From Proteles cristata cristata (lineage: Eukaryota; Chordata; Mammalia; Carnivora; Hyaenidae): a stretch of 64,000 nt of DNA. The notes below the pieces were generated by a model. It made no database searches, had not been told where the DNA came from, and saw only the letters and a list, made by a program, of their open reading frames with translations. Below, in pieces: positions 33,534 through 45,290 of the stretch. The stretch is taken from the NCBI GenBank assembly GCA_017311185.1, contig JAESUZ010000338.1, forward strand, positions 434,001 to 498,000, read 5' to 3'. The number at the start of each line of letters is the position of its first letter. The stretch's first letter is position 1. Made by a program: the position numbers and the translations under genes.

Positions 33534-33884
33534 TGATGCACTTAAACTGAACCAAATTGAGAGAAGCCCTTGCTTCTTTGGCTATGTGTATTGTTAGCCA
33601 GATAAATGTAGTCACATCACACAGATTCACTAGGGCATATGTGCTAGTTTTTCAGTCCTTCAACTTTGCCCGTTGCCAGTCTGAGAGACAGCAGGCTATG
33701 CTTATACTCCTGACATGTGGCCCATATTCTTTCTCTTTTCCCAGGTTCAGCATGAAGAATTCTACTCCTCATTCTCAGGCAAGAATGCATCCTACATCTT
33801 AATGTAAAAGACAAAACAATACAAAATTTTAAATTTTGTATTTAAAATACAATAAGATAAAATATTTTTAAAATAAAATAAAAA
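33534..33884. other. Unassigned, ends in AT-rich tract
   Basis: Nothing is recognised up to ~33800. From 33810 to 33890 the sequence is almost only A and T, with repeated 'aaaataaaat' words. Confidence 0.4.
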
Positions 33885-35225
33885 TTTTAAAAGAAACTAT
33901 TGGAATCTTTGTGACCTTAGGTTAGGCCTTTGTTTCTTAGCTGAAACAAAATTGTACGGTACAAAAGAAAAAAAAAATAGATAAAAGATTCAAAGGATAC
34001 CACTGAGACCCTGAAAAGACAATTCACAAAATGAGAGAAATATTTGTATACCATATATCTGATAAGGAACTTACATCTAGAATATATAACGAACTCTTAA
34101 AATTCAACATAGAAAGATGTATAATACAATTTTAAAACGTGCAGAAGATTTAAAGGGACATTTCTCCAAGGAGGATATACAAATGGCCAATTAAGCACAA
34201 TGAGAATTTGCTCAATATTGTTAGTCCTTAGGAAATACAAATCAAAGCCACAATGAAATATCACTTGCCATCCAGGAGAGTAGTTAAATTTTAAAAAGAC
34301 AGACAATAACAAGCATTAACGAGAATGTAGAGATACTGGAGGCTTCATACATTGCCGGTGGGACTGTAAAACACAGCTACTGTGGGAAATAGTTTGACAG
34401 TTCCTCAAAGTGTTAAAACATACAGCTTCTATATGATCCAATAATCTCACTCCTAGATATGTACTAAAGAGAAACAAGAACATATGTGCCCCCAAAGAAT
34501 GTGTACAAATGTTCACAGTAGTAGGTCATGTATAATAGCTAAGACATAGAGGTCTATCAGTTGACGGATGGAAAAATAAAACATGGTATATGCACACAAC
34601 AGGCAATAAAAAGGTCGTCAAGTATTGATACAGGCTGTAACATGGATGAATCCTGAAAACATTCTAAATGAAAGAAGCCAGGGTTGGCTCAGCCAGTTAA
34701 CCGGCCGACTCTTGATTTTCCCTCAGGTCATGATCTCATGGTTCCTGAGATGGAGCCTTCAGTGGGGCTCCATGCTGACAGCGCAGAGCCTTCTTAGTAT
34801 TCTCTGTCTCCCTCTCTCTCTGCCCCTCCCCTACTTGTACATGCATCGGTGAAGCTCTCTCTTTCCCTCATTCTCTCTCTCAAAAATAAATAAATATTAA
34901 ATAAAATAAATAAATGAAAGAAACCAATCATAAAATACCACATATTATATGATTCCCTTCATACGAAGTATCCACAATATGCAAATCCATGGTGACAGAG
35001 ACTAGATTATAGTGTTTGGGGACAGGGGAAAGGAGAGAATGTGAAGGGTCTAACAATAGGTATAGGGTTTCCTTTTGAGATGACGAACTGCTCTAAAATT
35101 AGATCGTGATGACCAGTGCACCATTCTCTGAACGTACTAAAAGCTATTGAATTGCATACTTTAAAATATATTTAAGATACAAATATAAATGATACATCAA
35201 TGATGCTGCTATTAAAATAAATGTA
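33885..35225 (+). mobile_element. Old L1 ORF2 end and 3'UTR, split by a SINE
   Basis: 'catttctccaaggaggatat', 'aatacaaatcaaagccaca', 'cattgccggtgggactgta' and 'tcactcctagatatgtact' are ORF2 C-terminus. After the SINE, 'ttgaattgcatactttaaaa' marks the 3'UTR. The frame is lost. Insertion order: L1 first, then the SINE. Confidence 0.85.
34681..34911 (+). mobile_element. CanSINE inside L1
   Basis: A diverged head 'gggttggctcagccagtt', 'ggtcatgatctcatggtt', CT block and AT-rich tail. The duplication 'aaatgaaagaagcca' / 'aaatgaaagaaacca' (34666-34680, 34912-34926) is L1 sequence. Confidence 0.94.
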
Positions 35226-35395
35226 CAGTGTTCACAAGTAACATAAACTTGCAGTCCTCAAAAGTGACCTAACAAAAGACTAGCATCCTGGGTAATTTTA
35301 GACAACCTTTGTTTCCACATTCTATCTGCACCGATACCTTCTTTGCCTAACTGCCTTTTTTGAACCTGTTTAATACAGTTGCTCCTAGTTTCTCT

Positions 35396-35604
35396 TTTTA
35401 AAAAATTTTTATATGTTTTATTTTTTATATTTGAGAGCGAGAGAGAGCTGGAGACAGGGGAGGGGCAGAGAGGTGAAGACAGAAGGTGACTCCAGACTCT
35501 GAGCTGTCAGCACAGGGCCTGATTCGGGGCTCAAACTCACAGCAGTGAGATCATGACCTGAGCTAAAGTCGGATGCCCAACCAACTGAGCCACCCAGGTG
35601 CCCT
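35396..35604 (-). mobile_element. CanSINE, antisense
   Basis: 'ggggaggggcagagaggtg', 'agctgtcagcacagggcct' and head 'gagccacccaggtgccct'. A perfect 13-bp duplication, 'tcctagtttctct', lies at 35383-35395 and 35605-35617. Confidence 0.95.
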
Positions 35605-35617
35605 TCCTAGTTTCTCT

Positions 35618-38600
35618 CTAGAATTGACCTTTGGGCCAGATATCTTGTGTGGCACCCTTGTAACAGAGACTTCTTGGTTATGATAGGAACTGTCACTTCC
35701 TAATCACTGTTTCCAAAGAACACAATATCGAACGGGAAAAATCTGTCCCAGTATTTTGGGAAAGGGATGTCCATGCATATTAATGCCATCTCCTTTAATT
35801 TACAAAGTTTCTCACACCAGCACTATGCCACACATTTTAAGGAATTAAGAGATATTCCATCAAGATCCATTTTCTTTATCTAGATGCAATTCATTACTGA
35901 AATACAGAACGGCACTTTGTACGAAAGCCTGTGTATGTGATGATCATAATCATATATACAGTCACATTATCACAGTTAGTGTGGGAAGCAGGTAACTAAG
36001 GAGTCTCTTCCACACCCCACTTTGGGGATACTTTAAGGAATTTTTGGCTGTTCTTGACTCTATATTTGACATACTTGCGTGATTTGCTCTCTAATGGTTC
36101 TGTCATGAGGTATAAGGACCTATCGGCTGTCATGAGGTATAAGGACCTATCGGCCGGAGCACCGTAATTATTAAGCTGTTGGTGAAACTTTTCTAAGTGG
36201 ACGCCTGAAGATAAATAGCTTCAATCTACTGAGTATGTTTCGTTGGTGGGACACACAGCTAATGACACATTTACCTGTTTGCTACTATGGAAGGAACCAC
36301 TTCTGAAGAAGAAGAAGAGATAGATAGCAACATTAATTCTTTTCCAAAATCAATGTCAACAGAGTGAGCATGTTTTGAGACAGAATGGTTGTGCCTGTAT
36401 TTTGGTGTTCGAGAGATATGCAGGTGAATCTTCAAGACAACAGTGCAGCCACTGCCTGCATATTATGCACCCAGTGGTTATGGGGAAAACTGTCAAGTTC
36501 AGCCTTGAACTACTCCTGAGCCTAATTTCCTAGTCAGGCTGGTAAGGACTTTAGTTGCGAGCCAAACTGAATGTATTTTGAGCTCATGTAGATTCTCTCC
36601 ACAGCGATTTCTGCAGTGCTGTTTGCTGTCACAGCTCAGGATTTTTTCAACTGTTTCCACCCTGGGAAGATATGTGATGATCATCAAAGTTCCTTTTGTT
36701 ACAGAGATGCAAGGCCATCAGGCAAATAAAAATATCCAAAAATTCCTGTAGCTTGCCAGATACCACTTCTCTACTTCTTCATGCACATTATTTTATTAAT
36801 GAGACTTCTTAAAATGTAGCATGTCCCAACATCTAATGCTGCTGCCATTCGACGGCTCCAAAATCATCCTTCTCCTTTATAAATCCCAGATCTGTTGCAT
36901 CTGAGTGGTATGTTTGGGGCAAGATGTTTTGCCTACCTGTACCTTGTCATCTGAAAATGGGGAAGAGTGACAGTGATGATTCTTAATAAGGTTATTCTGG
37001 GGTTAAATGAGTTAATAATGTAAAAAAAAAAAAACCCCACTGCTTAGAATAAAGTAAGCAATGAATAAATATAGTTATTTTATATATTATCATCTCGGAT
37101 TTCAGATCTAGTTTCTCTAGTCATGACTTTGGATCTTCTTTTTAGACTATGGTATAAATCATTCCCATCAGTTCTTCCCACACAGGACTTCCTGCAATGG
37201 TTCTTACTCAGTTCTAGAGCAATTACCCTCAGTTCCCGTCTGCGAGTTATCTTGCAAATCCCAAGCTAAAAGTAAGGACAAGGGCATGATGGTGTTCAGT
37301 GGGGAAGCAGGAGGGACTGTTGGATTCAGATGCGATGGGCCAAGCACTGCTGTAGAAAAGGAATGACAGCATCCACTAGGGGGTGCGTGTCTTGTGCAGA
37401 CGGGCCATTTCATCCAGCTTGGGGAAGATGTTTAGAAGCCCAAACTGCACATGCACTAAAATAAGCCAATTCCCCAACGCAGGGTGGAATTCTGTCTTTA
37501 GTGCTATTCTCATGGGTATAGAACTAATGTTGCAGCATAATGTCAACTAACGAAGTTTTAGTAGAGGCATTAGTATAATGTGAAAACTGCACGAAACTTA
37601 GCAATTTTTAATCATTCTTTCTCTCAGTTCTAACACCCCCCAACGCACACCTTCCCCTAAGCAGGCACACTCAGACACACATGTATTTGCTCACCTGACC
37701 CATGCAACCCCACTTCAAAAAAGAGATTTCTGCACACATACAATCCATAGTCTTTCTAACATGTGTTTATGTCTGTGTTGTATTTTATATACTGAATATA
37801 TGTCTAATCTGCTTCTTTGACTCAGGAACTGTGTGATGCCTTTGTTCTAAACAGAACTAATCATATGCTGAATTTAATAAATATAATCTCAATATTTGAC
37901 TCTGACGCTGTCATTTACATTCTCTAAATCAACTTTAGCAAGTTTTCCTGATTTTTTATAAGATACACTCCACTAATAAGATATATACACCTGTGCACTT
38001 TTGCCCAGATGGTGCGCACACAAAAGAGAAGCTTTAAAAAAGTAGATTAGGAAGGACTGATCTTATCTAATAAATACCGATAAGTATTTATTAAAGACAG
38101 GTATTTTATGAAATGTAGAAAATTAAACTAGCTCCTGCTTTAGGGGTTGATTAAACAATTCTTTACAGGAATGTATGGATTTGAAATGCTTTTAAAATCT
38201 TATTCATTAATACAGTTACCATTCAAAATTAAGTTACATAGAGTATCTCAATTTGTTGCCTTTGGGATATGATCTCTCTTAGTTTAAAATTACATTATAC
38301 TTAGGAAAGCTTCAAACTATCAGGTTAACTTGTTTGGCAGAATGTTAGATTAATTCTCTAATTCACTGAAATATCTATTACCTTTTTCTAAAGAATTGAC
38401 TGTAATGAATTAGAGAGCTAATCTCAACAATTTATCACTAAAATGAGGTCATCACTTAGCAGAATATTCAAGACTTCCAGTCCATGACTAACATTTTCTT
38501 TATAATGAAAAAACATGTATTTTCTATAGTATGGCTTATTATATCTTAATGGTTTTTAAAATATAATAAGTAATGAATCTATTTTAAGAGAACTCAGTTA

Positions 38601-39402
38601 AAACAGTCTTATAAATTATTTGTAGCAAGTTGTTAAAAGTCTTAACGAAGAGTTAATAAGGTAGTATGATACCCTGATGAGAGAACAATGATGTGATCAT
38701 ACTCTAAAGTTTCAAGTTTTTTGTTATTGTTGCTGTTATGTTTTGTTTTTTGGGAACAGCTAAAAATAATTACAAATTAGATCTTGTTTTCATCGTGGGC
38801 ATGCATCAAGCAAAATAACGATAGCAGTGAGTGTTAGTATATTTTTAATGCATAGTGGGAATATGTAACTAAATTTTATTGACTTTAAATTCTCAAATAT
38901 CACTGAAGTTTGTACAGATATATTGATCCAGAATTTATTTTATTAACCTAAGAGATGTATATGCAAAATTGGGAGACAAAATTATAAAATAGTATGATAC
39001 CAAAACACTCAAAATGGAGGGGAAATGGCAAAACAACGAATAAGAAATAAGACCATCATTGATTTCAGCAAAAATGAATACATGCCAAGCCCAGGGTCTT
39101 GGGAATCAGCACGGAATCATTAGAATGGTGAGCTGGCGCTGTCAGTTTCCACCAGAGTTTATGACAGGTGCTTGAGCCTGGACTCTTACCTAGAAAATGT
39201 CTATCCTCGGTCCCTTAAGGTATGGCCTTTTTGTGTTACTGCTAGTATCAAGTATGACTTATTTGTTGTTGATGTTTAACCTCTCCATTCGCCACAGCTG
39301 TTTACTCCACTGCATCACGGGAAAGCTGTGGAGCTGGCATATTACACCCTACCCCCCACCTCCCACCCCTGCCCACACTGTACAGCGGCTCTGATGAGGC
39401 TT
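35618..39402. other. Long unassigned stretch
   Basis: Almost 3.8 kb without a SINE, recognisable LINE or gene: the longest repeat-poor interval except 54.9-59.0 kb. It contains a perfect 27-bp tandem duplication at 36100-36153. Antisense frames of 60-70 codons show nothing recognisable. Confidence 0.45.
36100..36153. repeat. Perfect 27-bp tandem duplication
   Basis: Two adjacent identical 27-bp units run 36100-36126 and 36127-36153. Each begins 'ctgtcatgaggtataagg' and ends 'acctatcgg'. There is no third copy and the unit is not low-complexity. Confidence 0.97.
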
Positions 39403-39417
39403 CTCGGAGTACCTTTT

Positions 39418-39863
39418 CTTTTAATTTTTTAAAAATGTTTATTTAGGGGCGCCTGGGTGGCTTAGTCGGTTAAGCGTCCGACTTTCGCTTGGGTCATGAT
39501 CTCGCGGTTCGTGGGCTCGAGCCCCGCGTCGGGCTCTCTGCTGACTGCCAGCTCGGAGCCTGGAGCCTGTTTCAGTCTGTGACTCCCTGTCTCTCTGACC
39601 CTCCCCTGCTCACGCTGTCTCTCTCTCTCTCTCCTAGAAATAAAAAAAATAAAATAAAAAAAAATAAAAATGTTTATTTATTTTTGAGAGAGACAGAGAT
39701 GGAACAGGGGACGGGCAGAGAAAGGGAGACAGAGAATCCGAAGCAGTCTCCAGGCTCCTAGCTGTCAGCACAAAGCCTGATGCAGGGCATGAACTCATAG
39801 ACCACAAGATCATGACCTGAGCCAAAGTTGGATGCTTAACCGAACTATCTATCCAGGCACCCG
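39418..39863 (-). mobile_element. CanSINE (antisense), interrupted by a young SINE
   Basis: The tail is at 39418-39445. The body resumes at 39681 with 'tttttgagagagacagaga', 'gctgtcagcacaaagcctg' and a degenerate head 'ctatccaggcacccg'. Its own duplication, 'ctcggagtacctttt' / 'ctctgagtacatttt' (39403-39417, 39864-39878), has two mismatches, as expected for an older event. Confidence 0.93.
39446..39664 (+). mobile_element. SINEC_Fc-type CanSINE, young, nested in a SINE tail
   Basis: Intact head, A box 'tggcttagtcgg', B box (here 'gctcgagcccc'), CT block, 'tcctagaaataaa' and an A-rich tail. A perfect 16-bp duplication, 'taaaaatgtttattta' (39430-39445, 39665-39680), comes from the tail of the older antisense SINE. 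The insertion creates a head-bearing inverted pair. Confidence 0.97.
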
Positions 39864-39878
39864 CTCTGAGTACATTTT

Positions 39879-40715
39879 AGATCCAATGTGCTCCTATGTC
39901 CAGTGTGTTCCTGCCACACCAATCCAAATGCCAGTTAGAATGTCGAGTATCCAAAAATCTAATCTATGTCATCTACAGACTCTGCGATAGCCACTTTCTT
40001 GTTTTTCAGTGAGCCCTCATTTATTTTTGTATTTTCTCATGTTTTGTGATTTCTGATTGTAAGCTTATGTTTGAGTTTGAAGGTGCTCTTAAACCTGAGC
40101 TGAAAATATATGAACTGAACACATGTATCCTTTTTTTTCTTTTTCTCTTGTTAAAATTACTTAAACATATTTATTATGTGGGGTCTTTTAAAACTGTAAA
40201 TAACTTGAATTCAGTTTGAAATCTCACAGAACATTAGAAATACATTTATCTTCCACCACCAAAGGCAAATTTCAAGTACAAAATTATTTTTGTATTTGCA
40301 CAAATATTTTGTTTCCTCGTTCCACAATGAAATGATCATGTGTTCTTCTAGTACTCTAGCTTTTTGAAAAAAACTAATTTCTCATGGCCCTTGCAACCTC
40401 TTATGGACTGTGGTCTCTGTTCCCTGTTCCCCACATCACAGTTAAAATGAAATGTCTTGTTGTCAGGGATTAGCATATACCCTTCAGTGGCTTCAGGGCA
40501 AGCTCACTGAAATTAGCTTTCACTGGGGTCATGTGGGGGGTCTTTCTATCCTTTGCAGCTAGACAGGTTTACAATTTAAAAAGGACAAAATATATACAAT
40601 AAAAAAGACAAACTATTTAATGTTTAGTAGCATAGAGTAGGTAGACTCAATATGATTAGAAATGTTGTTATGAGTCTGAATCTCTACCCACAAATTCAAA
40701 TATAAAGGACAGGTC
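39879..40715. other. Unassigned AT-rich sequence
   Basis: No gene or repeat recognised. Confidence 0.45.
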
Positions 40716-40731
40716 CACATCTGTATTTTTA

Positions 40732-40955
40732 TTTTTTTTTTTTAAATATTTTTATTTATTTCTAGGAAAGGGAGAGAGAGACAGCGTGAGCAGGGGAGGG
40801 TCAGAGAGAGAGGGAGTCACAGACTGAAACAGGCTCCAGGCTCTGAGCTGGCAGTCAGCACAGAGCCCGACGCGGGGCTCGAACCCACGAACCGCGAGAT
40901 CATGACCTAAGCGAAAGTCGGGCGCTTAACCGACTAAGCCACCCAGGCGCCCCAT
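40732..40955 (-). mobile_element. SINEC_Fc-type CanSINE, young, antisense
   Basis: 'tttatttctaggaaaggg', 'gagctggcagtcagcacag', 'ggggctcgaacccacgaac' and an intact head 'cacccaggcgcccc'. A perfect 16-bp duplication, 'cacatctgtattttta', lies at 40716-40731 and 40956-40971. Confidence 0.97.
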
Positions 40956-40971
40956 CACATCTGTATTTTTA

Positions 40972-41480
40972 AAAAGAAACCTTATTATTGTATGAAACTC
41001 CCTGTCTGGAATGTAAAAATTCCCATCTCAATCAATAGTCTGGAGGAAGAAAGAGGGAGGTCTGCGTCCTTGGGTAGTGAAAATGTTTATTACATGGGCC
41101 CGTGAATCGGAGAGGTCCCTTCACTTCTTATGCGTGATTCTGATCGTGTCTCCAGTGAGACCTTTATTTTCCTATTTCACTCAGCATCTTCAGCTTGGGT
41201 GGCTTGTGCTCTTACCACCACTGCTGAGCCTACTGAGCAGCATATGTTTACTCACCTTAAATGCACCACACAGACATCAACTCAGAGATTTTGCCGCTTT
41301 TTGGGAAAATGCATGAATGGCTTTTTCAGTTCACTTGGAATAAAAGCAAAGCGTCCTCTGGTCTACAGGAAAATGTATAATCAGACTCCACTCTTCGTTT
41401 TAAAAGTGATCACCTTCCCCCCTCAGCCCCTCCTCAGGGTTATTTGATCTAGGCACCCTAGTCTGTTCCTAAATTTTCCC
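40972..41480. other. Unassigned sequence
   Basis: It holds two overlapping sense frames of 79 and 105 codons with no recognisable domain. I do not call a gene. Confidence 0.4.
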
Positions 41481-43284
41481 AAATTCATTCTTACCATAAG
41501 ATCTTGATACTTATTTAAAAGCTGCTTATAAGATATTTTCCATTTTATGAAAACAATTTTATAGTTTTGCATTTTACGTTTAGGTCTGTGATTCATTTCG
41601 AGTTAATCTGCACATACAGTATAAGATTTGGGTTAAGTTTTCTTTTTTAAAGTGTGCCTTTCCATGTGCCTCCAGCACCATGTTTTGGAATGGCTCTTTT
41701 TCCTCCATTGAATTGTGCTTGTACCTTTGTTAAAATCCATTTGAACATATTTGTGTGGGTTTACATCTGCATTCTGTGTTTGCCCATTGATCTATAAGTC
41801 TATACCTATGGCAATACCACATAGGTTTCATTACTGAGCTATATAGTGAGCCTGCCCATGAGGTAGATTGAACTCTTCACTTAGTTCATTTTTCACAATG
41901 GTTTGGGCTACTCTGTCTTGTGCCCCTCTATATAAATGTTAGGATAAACTTGTCTCTGTTAACAACCAAAAAACCACCTAAGCTCAAAACCAAAACTAAA
42001 CCCAAAAACCTGGCTGGGATTTTGAAAGGAATTGAATTAAACCTGAAGATCACTTAGGAGATATTTGACATCTTTCTTATGCAGACTTCTTACTCATGAA
42101 CACAGTATGTCTTTCCATTTACTCAGTATCTGTTCCAGTTTTTAAAATTAGCCATTTGTAATTGTAGGTACAGATTCGATGCATGTTTGGCTAAATTTAT
42201 TTAATAAATCTGAGTATTTAGCTTTCTGTAGAATCACTGTAAATGGTACTATGCTTTAGATTTTAGTTTCTGTGTGTTCTTATCTAGAATTGTGATTGAT
42301 TGTTGTCTGCATGCTCATCTTGTACCTTTTAATGTTGGCCAACTAACTCATTTTTTGGTTCTAGGAAGGTTTGTAAACATAAGCCATCAGCAGATTTACA
42401 GCTTTATTTCTACCTTTCTATTCTTTATTCCTTTTATTTTCCTTGCTTTGTTTTGCTGTCTAAAATGTCTAGTACTATGTTATATCCCACCTATTTTTGA
42501 CATGTATTTCCATTTTCATTCGGTTCTATGTATTTTTACAAATTTCCTTTGAGGCTTCCTCTTGAACCCAAGGATTATTCAGAAGTGTGTTCTTTAATTC
42601 CCAAGTGTTTGAAAATCTTCCTCTTCGGTTCATGTTGTTGATTTCTACTTTAATGCCATATGGTCAAAGAATACACCCTGCATGGTTTAAATTCTTTTAA
42701 ATCTGTTGCTATTTGTGTTATGGCCTAAAATGTAGTCTATCTTGATAAATGTTCCATAAACCTGTTTAAAAATTGTGATTTCTGCATTTTTTTAGTAGCA
42801 TGTCTGTGTATGCAGACTAGAGCATGTTTGGTTCCTTCAGCTTATTCTCACTGCTTTCCCTCTAATGGCTCTGACAGTGAGGTGATGTGATCCTCAACTA
42901 TCATAGTGATATGTCTGTTTTTCCCTTCTGCTTCTTTTCTCAATTCATTTCTATCAGTTGTTACTTCCTGTGTTTTGAAGCTCTAACATTTGGAGCATAC
43001 ACACTTATGACAGTTCTCACTTTCTAGTGTATTGATCCTTGTATCCGTATGTAAGATACCTCTGGTACATTTCTCTGAAGTCTACTGTAACTGATATGAA
43101 AGCCACTCTTGGTGTGATTTGTTTTCCTTTCTTCATGGTGTCATGGCATCCTGTTACTTCCAAATTACTGATGCGATCACATTTTATACTGAGTTTCTTA
43201 CAGATAGCATGGAGGTGGGCCATGTTTTTCAAACACATTGCAGACACCTTTCTTTTAATTAATGTATTTAGATCAGCTACATTT

Positions 43285-43470
43285 TTTATATGTTTACTTT
43301 CGACAGAGAGAGAGAGCGGGGTGAGGGGCAGAGAACAAGGCGGGCAGAGGATCTGAAGCAGGCTTTGTGTGGACATCAGAGAGCCCGGTGCAAGATTTGA
43401 GCTCATGAACCCTGAATCATGACTTGAGTTAAAGTCAGACACTTAACCGACTGAGCCACCCAGGCAACCC
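43285..43470 (-). mobile_element. CanSINE, antisense, inside L1
   Basis: 'gtttactttcgacagagag', 'gtgaggggcagagaacaag' and head 'gagccacccaggcaaccc'. The duplication 'tagatcagctacattt' / 'tagatcatccacattt' (43269-43284, 43471-43486) has two mismatches. Confidence 0.93.
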
Positions 43471-44477
43471 TAGATCATCCACATTTAGGATAACTACTAC
43501 TATGTTAGGACTTAAGTCTGCCATTTTATTATTTATTTTCTGATAGTTTCTCTTCTTTCTCATTCTTTAGTTTCTGTTTTGCTGGTTTTCCTGCAGTTAC
43601 CTGAACATTGTTCAACACTTCATTTTGATTTGTTTACCGTCGTTTTCAGCCTATCACTTTGAATAACTATCTTAGTGGTTTTCCAAGCTATTACAATACA
43701 CAAATGCCAATTACCAAAGTATACAAATCAACATTTTACTACACTTAATGGACGTGTAGAAACCCTTTACGCTTTTTAGATTCTTTGCACTCTCCTCCTT
43801 TAAAATGTACTTGTCTCAACTATTTATTTTACCTACATTGTGTTCTGAATCGAATTATAATTTCTACCTCAATCGAATGTGATTTGGAAGCTCATGTGAA
43901 AAAGGATAGTCTATTATATTTTCACCTCTATTATATTCATTGTGGTATTTGTTGCTCTCTAAAATTCCAAGCCTTCATTTGTTATAATTTCTGTTTTGTT
44001 TGGGGAATTTCTTTTAGCCACTCTTGAAGGGTAGGCCTGTATTACAAATTCTCTTCATTTTCCTTCATTTGCAAATGCCTTCATTTCCCCCTTCGAATTC
44101 CTGAAATATGTTTTTACTGAATGTGGTTGATAATTCTTCTCTTTCAGTGCTTGTTTTGCCCAGTTTTAGAATCGCTTGCATTTGATTGGTATCCCCCTGT
44201 GAATAATGTGTTTTTATTCACTGGTTATTTTCAAAGGGTTTTATTTTGTTTTGTTTCCAGTTTTCAGAAACTGAATTATGTTGTGTTTTGGTTGGGTGTC
44301 TCCAGGATTATCTTTTCAGGGACACCTCTTGACTCTGTAGGTTTACCTTTTTTCCATAACATTTGGGAAGGTTTCAGCCATTACTTCTTCACATACTTTT
44401 TAGCCCCTCTCTCTCCTGTCCTCGGGAACCCAGATGTTAGCTCTTTTATTACTGTCTCACAAGATAACTTTTTCAGT

Positions 44478-44867
44478 CTATTTTCTTTTCTTGATTTTAG
44501 GTGAAGCAAATCCTGTTGATCTGTCCTCAGGTTTGCTGATTATATCCTCTATCATCTCCACTCTGGTAGCAAACCTATCCAATGAGACTATTTCAGTTAT
44601 TTTACTTTTCTGTTCTGTAATTTCTCCTTGGTTCTTTTGTTTTCTGATCTCTATTTCTTTCCTGGAGTGGTCTATTTGTTCATTTGTCTCAAGATAGCTC
44701 ACGATTACTTTTAAAATCAGTTTATGATTGCTTTTCTGATGTCTTGTCAGAAATGTCAACATCCGATTCATCTTTGTGGCGGTGTCTTTTGATTGTCTTT
44801 TCTCATTCATGTTGTGATTTTCCTGCGACTTGTTATAACAAGTCGTTTTCAGTTGTATCCTGGACAT
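44478..44867 (-). pseudogene. L1/HAL1 ORF1 coiled-coil remnant
   Basis: A 129-codon minus-strand frame is rich in Lys, Glu, Gln and Ile with heptad-like spacing, for example 'GEITEQKSKITEIVSL'. This fits the N-terminal coiled coil of L1 ORF1, the RNA-binding trimer subunit, at the expected place in the surrounding antisense L1. Flanking sequence shows frameshifts, and no RNA-binding domain follows in frame. It is a relic, not a gene. Confidence 0.55.
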
Positions 44868-45290
44868 TTTATATGATAGGACTCTAAACAGAGTTTACGC
44901 TATTTTTTTTTCTTTTTAAGTAGGCGGCTCCTCTATTGAGGTGTAATATGAAAACCAAATGGTTGTGTATGCTCAGTTTCCTGATGGGCCCAAGGCCATC
45001 CCCACATAAGTGGAGATCTAACACCTTGTTGCAGAAAGAGGAGGTGGGTGTACAGCAACTTCCACGCCCCTTCTGGTAAAGGCTCAGGGAACTTCTTGCT
45101 CCCCTCCTCAAGTCCACACTTCACAGTCTTCCTGTTCTCCTTTGTTGTGTTTTACCTTGGGATTTTTAGTTGCAAGAGGGAAGACATGAGAGGAAGGTGG
45201 CTACTACATCTTTGGGGGCTCTTTTGGTTTTTATTAGGAAGATATCAGAGTATAAATGCATCTCCCAACATAACTTTTTGAACAATGATG

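Larger units (their letters stand above)
41485..45290 (-). mobile_element. Long old L1, antisense, ORF2 to ORF1
   Basis: Going up in coordinate the antisense text passes back through the element. First comes the ORF2 reverse transcriptase region ('cccattgatctataagtct', 'ctgggattttgaaaggaatt'). The ORF2 N-terminal region follows ('acttcctgtgttttgaagc', 'ttttaattcccaagtgttt' type), then the inter-ORF region near 43480-44000. ORF1 is marked by 'ggaaggtttcagccattac', 'aaatgtcaacatccgattc' and 'gttgtatcctggacatttt'. About 3.8 kb survive without a 3'UTR. Frames are broken. A SINE sits at 43285. Confidence 0.78.

Noticed and set aside
43017..43442. 141-codon minus-strand frame
   Set aside because: It runs from antisense SINE into antisense L1 ORF2 sequence: a read-through of two repeats.
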